Part shown: piece after piece, positions 1 through 11,180 of the stretch | Layout of the letters: each line of letters begins with the position of its first letter | How positions within the stretch are numbered: the first letter of the stretch is position 1 | Source: Haliotis asinina | Lineage: Eukaryota > Mollusca > Gastropoda > Lepetellida > Haliotidae | DNA: 64,000 nucleotides | Assembly: GCF_037392515.1 (NCBI RefSeq) | Contig: NC_090281.1 | Span: 52,244,753 to 52,308,752 of the forward strand | Direction: 5' to 3' | Made by a program: the position numbers and the translations under genes | Notes under the pieces: generated by a model | Seen by the model: the letters and a program-made list of their open reading frames with translations, nothing else | Databases searched by the model: none | What the model was told of the DNA's origin: nothing

Positions 1-436
1 AAAATGATGTACGTTTCCCCAGAGAAAGAGCAGCTATCTCAAACACCGTTCAGATTTTTGTATTTAACTTATTGACCGTAATTTGATCAACTTGCATGAT
101 ATCTATCTTTCTCATGTAGATAGGTTATATCACACATTATAAAAACCCTCATTCCGAGAAACAATGAAACATATCTGAAGAACTTCCACAGACGTATCCA
201 GCTTCAGCATTGCATACTATCTGGTTTTAAACACTTGTTAAAGTCATCTTCTCCGCACAAACTGAAACATACAATGAGAAGAATGCACAACAATGTGCCA
301 GGTATTTTAACAAAGGTTCATACAACATTTCATGCTTTGTTACCACGAGCAGGTATAATGAATTTAGTTATGTTGACAACATCTGCACGGATTCCTACTT
401 AGAGAAACACAATGTGCCACACTGATCAGAAGAAAA
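1..436. other. Non-coding flank upstream of sulfatase stub
   Basis: No gene, repeat or transposon end is recognisable here. It should be the 5' flank of the sulfatase remnant that starts at 437. The TTATCT plus TATA arrangement seen before the living copies is not evident. Confidence 0.4.
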
Positions 437-558
437 ATGAGCCTGATTATATGTGTATGTATTCTCTTGACTTTTGAGATCTTTGAGTGTGCGGAAAAAC
501 CTCACATTGTTTTCATAGTTGCTGATGACCTCGTATGGAATGATGTTGGATTCCCAAA
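437..558 (+). pseudogene. Arylsulfatase 5' stub (pseudogene 1)
   Basis: The first 41 or so codons match the array genes: a hydrophobic signal peptide, then ECAEKPHIVFIVADDL and WNDVGF, the metal-binding Asp-Asp region of type I sulfatases. The start ATGAGCCTG is shared with the copy at 5000, which places this stub in the same subgroup. The usual glycine after DDL is valine. Homology stops abruptly after the WNDVGF codons, where retrotransposon sequence in the opposite orientation begins. No continuation of the sulfatase was found on the far side of that element, so the rest of the gene is deleted or lies elsewhere. Confidence 0.85.
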
Positions 559-2525
559 CCAAACTGGAACCTTGCTAACCTCCTCAAAAGAAACAGCCTT
601 ACTAGCCAACTTCTGCACTTCAGCATCCTCACTCTGTGCACTAATAAGCTGCTCTCTGGAAAGAATGTGTTCACCAAACTGACTTTTCGAGAAGTCCTGA
701 AGAGCTTCTACTCTTTAAAGATAAGTCATCTGTCTCCACCTCACACAAAGAATGATCCATGAAAGTACCTGACAAATCATAAATGGTATCATTCTTGGAA
801 ACAATGCCTTTCGAACGAGTCACTGCACAAGAAGGAAAAATACCTGGAAATTCATCCTCCAACTTTTCAGTACTAACACAACTCTCCGGGGAAACAGTGA
901 CAATAGGATCAGCGCCAACTTTAGCCCCCATAAGATCATTGCTGATCAACAAATCGACACCCGAAATTGGGAGAGAGTCAAGAACACCAACTTTCACCTA
1001 ACCTGAAATCAGATCTGAGGTCAAATTCACAAAATGGAGCAGACAAGAAGAATTGCCACCTATACACTGAGGCAAAACATCTAAGTTAGCTGAAGACTCA
1101 TCAGAAAAAGGCAAAATATCCTTCAAAATCAGAGATTGAAGAGCTCCAGTATCCCTCAAGATAATAACGGGCCGTGGGGTAGAATTATCCATAAGTGACA
1201 CAGAACCCTTATACACAAAGCGCAAAAACTCCTTCCGAACTACGGAATCTGGAGACTTACTCTCACAAAGAAAACCCTCCTCAGAACCACCTGGAAAGAA
1301 AGGCTTAGGTGCGATGGACACAAAATCATTTAGGGAACCTGTAGCCTGATTTCTAAACTGGAGTTTGTACATACAGAAATCAAATAACCTGACTTCTTAC
1401 AATACGCACAAACAGGATCAGAACCATTGGTAGTCTTAGGCTTAGACTGAAAAGTATGTGACTGCTTGCCACTAGAATTTGAACCTGTTCTAACCCCACT
1501 GTAACATGCATGTCCTGAAGTCTTAACCGGGGAAAAGCCCTTTTGGCCAGAAAATTTTGTATTACCCGGAGACCTAAAAGAATTCTTGTGAGTCAAACAA
1601 TAATCATCTGCCAACATTGCTGCCTTATGTAAGTCATCAACGTTTTGTTCATCCAAATAAGTCTTAAGGTCAGCATGAACACTCTGCTTGAAATCTTCCA
1701 TCAACACTAACTGTCTCAAACCATCAAAATCTGTGACCTCCTTAGACCCACACCACCTATCAAACAATGTTTCCTTTTCTCTAGCAAACTCTACAAAAGT
1801 CTCATTGTCCCTTTTGTGAGCATTTCTGTCTTTCCGACGATAAGCCTCAGGCACTAACTCATAAGCTTTCAAAAGTGTACTCTTGACAAGATCATAATCT
1901 GAGCTTTACCCTTCAAAACAGTTTGCAATAGCATAGTCCATGACTCCCTAGGCCACTTGAGATTTTCAGCAACTTTCTCAAAATGTAGAAAATATTTGTC
2001 TACTTCTTTCTCATTAAAACGGGGTAAAAGTCTAGCATGCCTTGCAATATATATCAAATGAGGAAGAATCTGAGGTCTGAGAAGGGTTTTCAAGGTTTTT
2101 CACAGCAATTTCTCTATCAACTTGCAATTTCTTCAGTTGTATTTCTTTCTCCATCTCAACCTTTTTCATTTCCATCTCTTTTTCCAATCTTTTCAGTTCT
2201 AATTTTTTCATTGCCAACTGGTCTGAACATTCCTCTGGCACCATTTCCAATACGTCATCTTCAAAAATTCCCTCATCAATATAATGATTCAACACAACTT
2301 TCAAAATCTGAAATTTCCTCATAGCAGGTTTGGCATCAAGTTTGAGATGTGAAGAAATTTGCAATAAATCTGATTTCCTCAGCTGACTAATTGTCTCAGA
2401 GTCAGGGGACAATACAAACTTCTCAAGTTCAAACACCATTCTGCTGGTTCCACAATTAACTTGTTGCAAAATTGCAGAAATTTGAAATGAATTTCACAAA
2501 TGGTCTCAAATGTCAAATGAATTCT

Positions 2526-2545
2526 ATCCCGGACGAGCCCGCAAT
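2526..2545 (-). other. tRNA primer-binding site of the LTR element
   Basis: Read on the minus strand, just inside the LTR is GCGGGCTCGTCCGGGAT. This closely resembles the tRNA-Pro primer-binding site known from gammaretroviruses. Its position between LTR and gag fixes the orientation of the element. Confidence 0.6.
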
Positions 2546-2547
2546 TT

Positions 2548-2922
2548 TGTTACGGTTAATAATGTACCGTGACAACAATTTAAGAAATCCCCTGTAAACC
2601 AGCAAAACAGAACAAAGACATGTCGTTTACGTTCAAATTCAGTATTATTATGCAACGAGAGCAAGGTATACAAAGTCACTAGTCAATATAACAATGCTGA
2701 TTACAAATACAATTCAAGAGAGACAAAATCTAAGTCAACGGGTCACAAAATATAATATATCAAACTCACCAAAGTCTCAGTACGAGAGGTAATCAACTAT
2801 GCAGAATGTCAACACAGCGATCGTTGTGACAGCAGATAATGTAGGGCAGGCGTTGACGGGTTTTGATGATAAAGCGTGACAGTGATGTAACTCCAGCAAA
2901 TATGAATGATTTAACCGTAACA
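2548..2922 (-). repeat. 5' LTR of the Ty3/gypsy fragment
   Basis: The LTR is bounded by a perfect 12-bp inverted repeat, TGTTACGGTTAA at 2548-2559 and TTAACCGTAACA at 2911-2922. This gives canonical TG...CA ends and a length of 375 bp. The sequence beyond 2922 has a short tandem repeat (actagaaaatggaa, twice) and no further element sequence. Confidence 0.75.
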
Positions 2923-4540
2923 CTTGACTAGAAAATGGAAAACTAGAAAATGGAAAGCCGAAAGCGTTCACCAGTTGGTTCACATAGGGATAACTGCTGC
3001 TTCTCATAAAGTCATATGAACAAACTTGACAAATCTATAGATCGCAAAGTATATTTCCAGTAGTTTCTAGAACATGGTGGATTTGTCAACAATACACTAA
3101 TAATGCAAGGCGAAGCAATTAATATTGAATTAAAATATTCATATCTGGATGGTAAAAAGGTACGTATACATTCACCAAATCCACATACACAAAACAGACA
3201 TAGAGACATACAGACATTTAAAAACATTTACATTCCTCTTCCAAGCTGCTGGACGACAATACGAGATACAGAAGTTTTTAATATCTCTTTATTACTCATC
3301 GCAATTGTTAGTTACTGATACAAGCTCAGTGGAGGTTATAGCTCATAATTAGTTGTCTCATCCAATTGGTTTGTGTTTCTTTGTTTGTCTAGATCTGTTT
3401 ACCAACATCAGCGCTATCATTAGTCTGGCCTACAAACCCTGAAACAAATATACCCAAAACAATCCATGAAAATCAACATAATATTTGACATGTCTAGATT
3501 ACTTTCATGAAATGTCGCGTGGCTCATTTGAATATATTTTTATCAAGACAAGTTGGGAACTGGATTTTTCATGCAAAATATGTTCATTTCTGAGACAAAG
3601 TGATAGTCTATCCTTATCATGGGCACCATACGTTTAACTTGTCATATGGCAACTGTGTCTGGTATGCAAACAATGTCTTGTTGTTTCACCACACATGTCA
3701 GATTTAGATACGGGTAGGGAACACCATATGAAGAGATTTTAGCCTCAGAGCTCATGAATATTAAGTCATATTGATTACTGTGTGCATTGGTGTGTATGAG
3801 AGGAAAAAAGGAAGATCCGTGAGTGTTCTTTTTGAGGACAACGAGAGAGGAACGTGCCATAAAAGTGGGATGAGGAAATGACTCAGTAACGCAATGTCAG
3901 GTGTGAGCACAATTTGCGTCGAAACAAGTGTGACAATCACATGATTGCAAACAGTTTGAGGGATGTTCTTCCAAAATAAATGTCAACCAAAGATAGTCCA
4001 GTCTTAGCTAGCTGAACCGACTGGTCCTGGTGCTGACACCGATTCCATATATGTTCACATGAAAGAACAAGAAGTGACGAGACGACCATGGTAGTATAAC
4101 AACTTATACTGCCTCCGTGAGTCTGTTACAACATGTGTAATGGCTGATGGGTAATAATCCTATATTGATGTGGCGTTACGTACTCAAAACATGATCTTGG
4201 TACATTGCAATTAATGAAGTTCTACCTAAAATGTGACAAGCTTGAGGAAACCTTTTATCGTTTCCAGAGGCACCAGCAGCCTGCATGACCACCAGAGCTG
4301 TCCAGATAAAAACATCTGTGACCACGGTCTTGTCTTCTGAAACTCAACCTAGGCGTGTCTGACGGTAACGGTAAAACAAACACTGGATATCGCAACACAC
4401 AGGATGGTTGGACGGCAAAGTAAGACAGTATAGTCATACCAGATATGTCCAGATAATAAGTAGCTAGCATGTGTTTACACCGAACATGGCGCACAATTTT
4501 GTGAATTTGTCTTCCAAAGGTTTGTCAACATCTGACGACC
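2923..4540. other. Intergenic, nothing recognised
   Basis: AT-rich sequence with only short chance frames on both strands. No transposase, reverse transcriptase, sulfatase or tRNA-like signal was found. Confidence 0.4.
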
Positions 4541-4593
4541 TCACTCACTCACTCACTCACTCACTCACTCACTCACTCACTCACTCACTCACT
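4541..4593. repeat. (TCAC)n microsatellite
   Basis: About 13 uninterrupted TCAC units. The same tetranucleotide forms the 3' tail of the LINE and SINEs in this window, so it may be the expanded tail of a lost SINE. Confidence 0.9.
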
Positions 4594-4942
4594 TGTGCAC
4601 GGAGAACATTTAGTAAATCCCAACACGAGTAGCAGTTAATGTTATCTATAAGATGACCTTGGTCACTCAAATCCCAGTTTATCAGCATCACATTCTTCAA
4701 CAAGTTCGACATATTTCTGCACAGGTAAGTCTGCACTGGAAGTCACCAATATTTTTAATGCTTGTTTTCCCCGATGTTATAAACCTTGTTACCAAAACGT
4801 TAAAATGTAATACGTCTGCTATGATTTAAAGCATTTGCTATGACAAATATGCTTTCAAAATATAGAGATGCCTGCCTTGACAAATGAAACATACAGCTGG
4901 TTATCTGAAAGAATGCGTCCTCTAGGCTTGTCGTGACATGCA

Positions 4943-4967
4943 TTATCTATGGAAAACCTTTAAATAG
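4943..4967 (+). promoter_or_regulatory. Core promoter of sulfatase gene 1
   Basis: TTATCT (AGATAA on the minus strand) at 4943-4948 and TTTAAATAG at 4959-4967, 16 bp start to start. The TATA-like box begins 41 bp before the ATG. A second TTATCT is at 4901-4906. Confidence 0.6.
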
Positions 4968-4999
4968 AAGGATAATTGTAGTATGCTGAAAAGATCATA

Positions 5000-6448
5000 A
5001 TGAGCCTGCAAAGAGCTGTTTTGTTCTGGATGTTTGAGGTTTTTGTTATATGCGAATGTGCGGAGAAACCTCACATTGTGTTTATCGTAGCTGATGACCT
5101 CGGATGGAACGATGTTGGATTTCGGAATCCTCAAATGATCACCCCCAACCTGGACAGACTGGCCAAAGCTGGTGTCATCCTCAACTCATCGTACGTCCAG
5201 CCCCTGTGTTCGCCCTCCCGAAGTTGCTTCATGTCGGGATATTTCCCGTATCACACTGGACTACAAGATGGTGTCATTGCAGTAGACGCAGCAAAATTCC
5301 TACCGGCGAACTTAACAACGATGCCACAGAAACTGAAACAACTTGGTTATGACGCTCACATGGTTGGAAAGTGGCATCTAGGCTTTTGTAACTGGAGGTA
5401 TACACCCACAGAGAGAGGCTTTGACTCCTACCTTGGATATTACTCTGGTGATGAGGACTATTTTACTCGCATGGCACATAATAAGAATGGTACAGAGGGA
5501 TTTGACTTCCACTTCAACGAGACTGTCTGTAGAGAAGATAATGGGATCTACTCTGCAAATGTATTTGCGAAAAGAGCTGTTGACATAATTGAAAAACACG
5601 ACAATAATAAGCCTCTATACTTGTATCTTCCATTCCAGTCAGTGCATGAACCTCTTGAAGTCCCGCCTAAGTATGAAAACATGTACAAACACATAGAGAC
5701 CATGAATAGAAGAATCTATTGTGGAATGGTCAGTGCGTTAGACGAGGCTGTTGGAAATATCACAAAGGCATTAGAAGAAAAAGGTCTCATGGACAATCTA
5801 TTTTTGGTGTTTACAACCGATAACGGTGGTCCTACATTTGTTGCTGCCAATAACTTGCCTTTACGGGGAGCCAAAAATACTCTCTGGGAAGGGGGAACGA
5901 AAGGAACTGGATTCATCTACAGTAAAACCCTTCTCAACAAGACAGGCTACCTCAACACTGGAATGATGCATGCTGTGGATTGGTACCCTACATTGGTGGA
6001 GCTGGCTGGTGGAGAGAACACAGATCCCAACATGGACGGAGTCAGTCAATACGACATGCTCATCAATGGTGGACCAAGCAAGCGAAATGAGTTCGTCTAC
6101 AACATTTATGACATAAAGGATGCAGCTGCAATCAGATACGGGGATCTTAAGCTTATCCAAGGAAGTCCTGGAGATCACAACGGTTGGGCTCCTTTGCCAC
6201 ATCTGGGAATCGATGAACGTGTCTATGAAGCTGATAACCAAACGTTCCCTCTCTTCATGCTCTACAACATTACTGCAGATCCAACAGAACACTTCGACCT
6301 TTCAGCCAAGCATCCGGAACTTGTGGACATGATGAAGAAGAGGCTGGAGAACTGGAAGAAATCTCGTGTTCCGGCACAGGATAATTCGCCTGATCCTGCA
6401 GCAAACCCCAAATACTTCGGTGGCATATGGAGTCCTGGCTGGTGTTGA
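5000..6448 (+). CDS. Secreted arylsulfatase, ARSB/I/J-like (gene 1)
   Basis: Single-exon gene of 482 codons; the product should hydrolyse sulfate esters after export. A hydrophobic signal peptide ends near residue 20 (cleavage likely before AEKPH). By alignment with human ARSB I see metal ligands D32-D33 and D274-N275, the formylglycine cysteine C70 in CSPSR with R74, K124 and H126 in GKWHLG, H216 in SVHEPL and K292 in LRGAK. Length matches the family. The C-terminus ends WSPGWC. Potential N-glycosylation sites include NSS, NLT, NGT, NET, NIT and NQT. The motif after CSPSR reads SCFMSGY rather than the usual xxxLTGR. The poly(A) signal AATAAA is at 6786-6791. Class is certain; the substrate is inferred. 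Confidence 0.95.
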   Translation: MSLQRAVLFWMFEVFVICECAEKPHIVFIVADDLGWNDVGFRNPQMITPNLDRLAKAGVILNSSYVQPLCSPSRSCFMSGYFPYHTGLQDGVIAVDAAKFLPANLTTMPQKLKQLGYDAHMVGKWHLGFCNWRYTPTERGFDSYLGYYSGDEDYFTRMAHNKNGTEGFDFHFNETVCREDNGIYSANVFAKRAVDIIEKHDNNKPLYLYLPFQSVHEPLEVPPKYENMYKHIETMNRRIYCGMVSALDEAVGNITKALEEKGLMDNLFLVFTTDNGGPTFVAANNLPLRGAKNTLWEGGTKGTGFIYSKTLLNKTGYLNTGMMHAVDWYPTLVELAGGENTDPNMDGVSQYDMLINGGPSKRNEFVYNIYDIKDAAAIRYGDLKLIQGSPGDHNGWAPLPHLGIDERVYEADNQTFPLFMLYNITADPTEHFDLSAKHPELVDMMKKRLENWKKSRVPAQDNSPDPAANPKYFGGIWSPGWC

Positions 6449-6899
6449 TATTCATAACAGAAACTACCGCACACTCGGAAATGGGGCTGTAAGAGGAGAA
6501 AGCTGATTATACTTCTAACATTGCCTTACTTAAAATATGTTTAAACCGAATTAGAAAAATATGATAACAGACAGAGCCAAGAAAAATGTTTGCTAAATTG
6601 TTAAATAGGCTTGTTAAATCATTGTTGCCTCAAGTTGGTATATTACTGTATTTTACGGTGTCTCGGGAACAAGACAAACATGACAAGAGAGACAGTTCAT
6701 CTTGACAAGACAATCAGTGAAGACTGATTCATATAACAAACCATATCAAAATAAGAATATATTCAAATTGAATGGGCCAGAATGAAATAAAGTTATCATT
6801 ACCGTTGTTGTGACAGTATTTAGGTATACCACATGCTGCATTTGGGATTATTCCTTCTCAGTAACGTACAGATTTTGGTACTTTGTTTGGTTGAGTGCC
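6449..6899 (+). other. 3' UTR of gene 1 and spacer
   Basis: It contains the AATAAA at 6786-6791 that probably ends the gene 1 transcript. No other feature was seen before the tRNA-like SINE. Confidence 0.5.
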
Positions 6900-6985
6900 A
6901 GCCGTGATTCGAACCCACACTCTAATCTCTGGTCTGGCATCTAGTCCCTAGCACACAACCGTCAATCCCACTCAGCCAACAGGGC
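6900..6985 (-). repeat. tRNA-derived SINE head (tRNA-Leu/Ser-like)
   Basis: On the minus strand an A box GTTGGCTGAGTGG (about 6968-6980) is followed by a long variable-arm-like stretch and a B box GGGTTCGAATCAC (about 6904-6916). The acceptor stem does not pair cleanly, so a SINE head or tRNA pseudogene fits better than a working tRNA gene. The far end of the element was not located. Confidence 0.6.
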
Positions 6986-7747
6986 TTCCACAAAAACTGA
7001 ATTCGAACAACTGGGTTATCTAGACCATGGGCTTTGTGTGGACCTCTGTTTAGTGTACATTGGCACGACTCCCACGACGCAAAGCTATGAATACACAATG
7101 TCATTTAAAAAATTGTCAAATGTAACACATGATATATTTAGGATTACATTTCCTAAGTGAAAAACAAGACGTGCCAATTTTGAGTTACACTTAAACTTTG
7201 CACTAACCTGCATTGACACATGATCTATACACCGTCAACAAAAGAGGATAACCAGTCTCGATTATACACAGAAACATATTGCCCTGGGTTTAAAAGACAA
7301 AATAGGAGAAGGAACTATTTCGGTGTTCCGCTTAAAATCTTTAAACGTTTTCTTGTAGTCGGCTTGTAGTTCCCAACAGGTAGCACACAACACTCACACG
7401 ATTGTTAGGAAAAAGGTAAATGCATTTATCTATTAACGCCTCACCGCACTAATCTTGCCTCGCGGCGGGGTGCCAAGCATCTAGACACTCAAGTGAAGAC
7501 GTTCTGGGACATAAATGGTGAATAAACGCCAATGTCAACAGTTCCTCCTGAACACACACAACTAGATGGTAAAACTTTAAATAGGGAATTACATCACTTT
7601 TCACAGTTGGTACTTTAATATCATTAATATTTATGATTTGGGTACCTTCTTTCCACCACGTTGTTCCAAAAGTACACACGCTGGAGTTTCAGCAGAGAAT
7701 GTGATAACGATATAATCTATCAACTAGGTCATTTTTGTGTCAATATA
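6986..7747. other. Intergenic, nothing recognised
   Basis: Low-complexity AT-rich spacer up to the TA target site of the next transposon. Frames here are short and show no family signature. Confidence 0.4.
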
Positions 7748-7749
7748 TA

Positions 7750-9361
7750 CACCTGGAAATTAATCAAGCAACACCCCAATTTTTTCTATTGGAGCAACTT
7801 TGAAGTGTTCTGACAATCAAAATATGCCGGGTTGATATAGTTTGACACTTTTTTATTCAACAGACGATCTCTGACAAACAACTTAAAGGGAAAAAGTATC
7901 AAGACTTTGCTTTATTGCAACGAAATCCAAATTCTTAAAACTGTCTTAAATTCATGAAAAAATGGACACAATTTACTATTCATCCACAGACGTTGTTGTC
8001 AGGTGTATTAACACAAATGTCACATGGAAAGAAAGAACAGTCATCTGAGAGTCTGCACACCGACTTTCATCAATATCTAGTGTGTCCTCCCTGCGCACGC
8101 ACCACCGATTCCAGACGCCTCCTCATTCCTTGGATGAGTCTCCGGATCTGATTCTGGGGGATCCTGTTCCACTCCTCATGCAGGGCAGCCGTCAATTCGT
8201 TGAGATTATGGACTGGTGGGTCTCTCTGCCTCACACGACGGTCAATAAAGTCCCACAAATGTTCAATGGGGTTGAGGTCAGGGCTCATGGCAGGCCATGG
8301 AATTCTGTCAGTTGCATTTTGCCGCAAAAAATCATTTACAGCATGCGCCCTGTGAGGTCTAGCATTGTCGTCCATAAATATGGGTCTCGTTGCCAGAGGA
8401 TGGTTCTCAAAATGAGGTACCACAGCCCTGTCAAGAACCTCCTGTTGGTAACGAACACCGTTAAGGTTGCCACGGATGGTAATGATATCCAACTTGCAGT
8501 TCATGGAAATGCACCCCCATACCATAACGGAACCTCCCCCAAAGGCCACAGTCTCCTGGATGTTCCGTGGAGCCATTGCTGTGTTCCTCTGCCTCCAGAC
8601 CCGAGTACGACCGTCCACCATGTGCAGCAAGAACCGGCTCTCATCTGAGAAATGGACCTTCCTCCAAGAGGCAATGTTCCAGTGCAAACGGTCATTACAC
8701 CAGGCCAGTCGGGCTGCCTTATGGGCTGGAGACAGTCTGGGTCGCTTGATTGGCCTCCTTGCCCGGTATCCTGCAGCTTTCAGACGATTCCGAACAGTCC
8801 TGTTCGAGATGGGTCTCCCTGGAAGCCACTCCTGTCTCAACCGAGAGCTCGAGTCGAAGGACCTGCGCCGTACAAGTCTCAGTAAAGCTCTGTCCTCCCG
8901 GACTGTGGTCTTCCTGGGTCTTCCTGGTCTAGGCAGGTCTTTAACTTCATTAGTGGCCCGGTATTTTTTCAAAAGTTTTGAAATTATGGAATGATGTCGT
9001 CCGATTTGAGTCCCGATTTGTCTTAGAGACATACCAGCATTCCTCATGCCGATTATTTGCCAACGAGTGGCCTCTGATAATTTCCTACGTGCCATGACAT
9101 TGAAATGAATGAAAAACCGAATGCAATCGACAACCTGCGCTTGTAAACACCCCAGGGAAAAAGTGCATTTTTCGAAAGTTGAGGTTAAAGCAATGCACGT
9201 GCGCTGTGCAAGCTTCACGCGCGTCATATCAACCCATGAAAAGCTCATGCTGTATGTCAATACATCAAAATTGAATAATCAATCATCAAAATTACTTCGT
9301 TAAACTTTGTTAAGTTTTTATGTGTCTTTGAATTTGGTGTTGCTTAATTAATTTCCATATG
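7750..9361 (-). mobile_element. Tc1-like transposon, apparently complete
   Basis: Terminal inverted repeats match over 26 bp with three differences (left starts CACCTGGAAATTAAT, right reads CATATGGAAATTAAT on the minus strand). TA dinucleotides flank both ends (7748-7749 and 9362-9363). The length is 1612 bp, normal for Tc1. The transposase frame lies inside on the minus strand and is uninterrupted, so the element may be young. Confidence 0.92.
8070..9095 (-). CDS. Tc1-like transposase, DD34E
   Basis: The 341-residue frame starts at MARRKLSEATRWQIIGM; an upstream in-frame Met is possible but would add residues from the terminal region. Order: paired-like helix-turn-helix (SLRQIGTQIGRHHSIISKLL), GRPRKTT hinge, second HTH (ISNRTVRNRLKAAGY), then the catalytic core. 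Catalytic Asp residues lie in HFSDESRF and MDDNARPH, and Glu in PDLNPIEHLWD, with 34 residues between the second Asp and Glu. It cuts and pastes its own element at TA sites. No stop or frameshift was seen. Activity is plausible but unproven. Confidence 0.93.
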   Translation of the reverse strand: MARRKLSEATRWQIIGMRNAGMSLRQIGTQIGRHHSIISKLLKKYRATNEVKDLPRPGRPRKTTVREDRALLRLVRRRSFDSSSRLRQEWLPGRPISNRTVRNRLKAAGYRARRPIKRPRLSPAHKAARLAWCNDRLHWNIASWRKVHFSDESRFLLHMVDGRTRVWRQRNTAMAPRNIQETVAFGGGSVMVWGCISMNCKLDIITIRGNLNGVRYQQEVLDRAVVPHFENHPLATRPIFMDDNARPHRAHAVNDFLRQNATDRIPWPAMSPDLNPIEHLWDFIDRRVRQRDPPVHNLNELTAALHEEWNRIPQNQIRRLIQGMRRRLESVVRAQGGHTRY

Positions 9362-9489
9362 TATATATGCCATCACTTTTTCATAACATGGGCGCAGATC
9401 TTTAATAAATTGCTGGAAAAAGTAAATGTGCATTATTTGAAGTTATGTCATTTTTTATACAAAAGCTAAATAAATGATTTGTGAGGTTT

Positions 9490-10020
9490 AATGCAGTAGC
9501 GCGTGTGTCCAACATTGGTGTAGATGTAGACATGATGCATAGTCATTCAGCTAATGACAATGCCGATTCTGGCTTCACGTAAACGTCACTCCATTTCATC
9601 TCAATCGCGATCGATATGGGACATGTCCGGAGAAAAGAACTGGGCAGGAGAGTACCGGATTGTACTTTTGTCTCAGGTAGTCGGTCACAAGACGAGCGAC
9701 ACGTGGATGGGCATTATCTTGCTGAAGCGTGGCGTTACGTCTCTATCCTTGAATAAACTCATGACTGCAAATAAGCCCCAGTGATCTCATCCCTGTATTG
9801 CAGATTGTCAGATTGTATGTGAGATTGCCATTGACACTAACAAGTTGTGTCCGACCATGAGATGAGATCGCTACCCTTGTCATAACGAATGTGCCACCTA
9901 ACTGTCGACGTTGGACAACGCACGCGTCAGCATACCGTACAACTCGCCATCTGCAACACATACAGTACATCCTTGAACTATAATCGGAGAGGTCCAAATG
10001 AAAACCAACCTCGTCTCTGA
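9490..10020 (-). pseudogene. Decayed Tc1-like transposase remnant
   Basis: Minus-strand translation gives transposase pieces in broken frames. FRDEVGF near 10015 corresponds to the first catalytic Asp motif, then YADACVVQRRQLGG and ISSHGRTQLVSVNGNL (9743-9997). QDNAHPRVARLVTDYLRQ further left corresponds to the second catalytic Asp. Stops and frameshifts separate the pieces, and no terminal repeats were found. It is a different lineage from the neighbouring intact element. Confidence 0.75.
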
Positions 10021-11100
10021 ATAAAACAAATATATCTTGTTATCATTATGTTGTCAACGTTTCCAAAGAGATGAGATCTTGTTGTGATTAATATAACAAG
10101 TAAATTAAGATAACAATTTAATCACATTCATATTAACAAACAGTGCCTTGAGTAGGAAACTGGCTATCTAAGAAACTGGCTTCCATGTTGATAGAACTGT
10201 TAAATTAAATTAAATGGGTTGAGTTGTGGGTTGCGTCCAAATTAAGATAAAGGTCACAGCTTAATTACATCCATCTTGATAGGATTGTTTTGACTAACAT
10301 AACAATGTGTTCGCCGTTGTACCAGGAGGTACAAACAGTCTGCAAAAGTTCCATACACCATACTTAGAACCAGTACCGACCTGATCGTCCCAGAGGAACC
10401 TTGCAGAAAGAACATTTCCTAATGTATGACATTGGTGCTGAGCAAGATCGTCTGTTATTTGTTTTTTCACTGCAAGAAATCTACACCTCCTCGAAACGCC
10501 ATCTGCACGGTTAAGTGATGGTACATTACAGGTAGGGACAGAACTTTTTTTTATCAACTTTACACTATACACGCTTTGCCCAAATGACCGTGTTCTTCCC
10601 TGTGTGTAACAAGCGACAATCAACATATGAGCAGTGTCTCACGCTGCTATCATCCCTAAATCTAGATTAGAAACAGAGTATTTGATTGTCGACTTCGTAA
10701 AAGCAGCCATGAATGCAATTCAGCTACTACAATGCATGCCACTGATGTTTGTTTTGGACCTTTACTTCACATTATACGGTCACAAACACTAAAACACAGA
10801 GCATTTTGCCCAACAAGTGCACATCCTAACACGACGTCCAGTGGAAAAGGTTCGGGCATGCAAAAAAAGGTTTGTTAACAAAGAAATGTAATACAACTAA
10901 TCGTACGAATATACAGACTAGTAGTGTATTTTTTTTCATTGTGGCAATTCCACTGATTTCATCAAGCCATGTAAGCTGCTGTATTATGGTTGCTATGATA
11001 CACAGGTTCTGTGAATACACCTTGTTCCTAACATGCACATAGAGTCCTTTGTGTACGTATTGACAGGTGAAATATACAGCTGGTAATCTGGAAGAATGTG
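10021..11100. other. Intergenic, nothing firm
   Basis: A 110-codon minus frame at 10294-10626 has no recognisable family signature and no relative in the window. I do not call it a gene. Confidence 0.4.
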
Positions 11101-11123
11101 CCGTCCAGGCATGTCATGGTGCG

Positions 11124-11148
11124 TTATCTTATAAAAACCTTTAAATAG
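11124..11148 (+). promoter_or_regulatory. Core promoter of sulfatase gene 2
   Basis: TTATCT at 11124-11129 and TTTAAATAG at 11140-11148, 16 bp start to start, as in gene 1. The box begins 41 bp before the chosen ATG at 11181, which supports that start over the upstream TTG at 11166. Confidence 0.6.
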
Positions 11149-11180
11149 AAGCACACTGTACCACTTTGAGCAGAAACACA

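Larger units (their letters stand above)
559..2922 (-). mobile_element. Ty3/gypsy LTR retrotransposon fragment
   Basis: A fossil LTR element lies in minus orientation. From right to left it has one LTR (2548-2922), a primer-binding site (2526-2545), a gag region (about 1350-2470) with a coiled-coil KLELKRLEKEMEMKK stretch, a SCAN-like capsid segment and a CCHC-type knuckle beginning CAYCKKSG, then a retropepsin-type protease region (about 1000-1350) with VIILRDTGA. The post-protease linker runs to the left edge. Reverse transcriptase, RNase H, integrase and the second LTR are absent. The element is broken, with several breaks, and is clearly incomplete. It abuts the sulfatase stub. Confidence 0.85.

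Noticed and set aside
5861-6292. A 143-codon antisense frame found opposite the 3' half of every sulfatase copy
   Set aside because: It recurs only because the sense strands are nearly identical; it has no recognisable domain, signal or promoter.
6120-6332. Second-frame plus-strand readings of about 70-120 codons inside the sulfatases (also at 12145, 17955, 24369, 27281, 38029, 46820)
   Set aside because: Shadows of the conserved coding frame with no family signature.
6900-6985. A functional tRNA gene
   Set aside because: A and B boxes are present, but the stems do not pair as a cloverleaf and the anticodon region is not convincing; a SINE or pseudogene is more likely.
8082-8994. Long plus-strand frames across 8082-8994
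   Set aside because: Antisense to the intact Tc1 transposase.
10294-10626. 110-codon minus-strand frame
   Set aside because: No motif, no neighbouring exon signals and no relative in the window.
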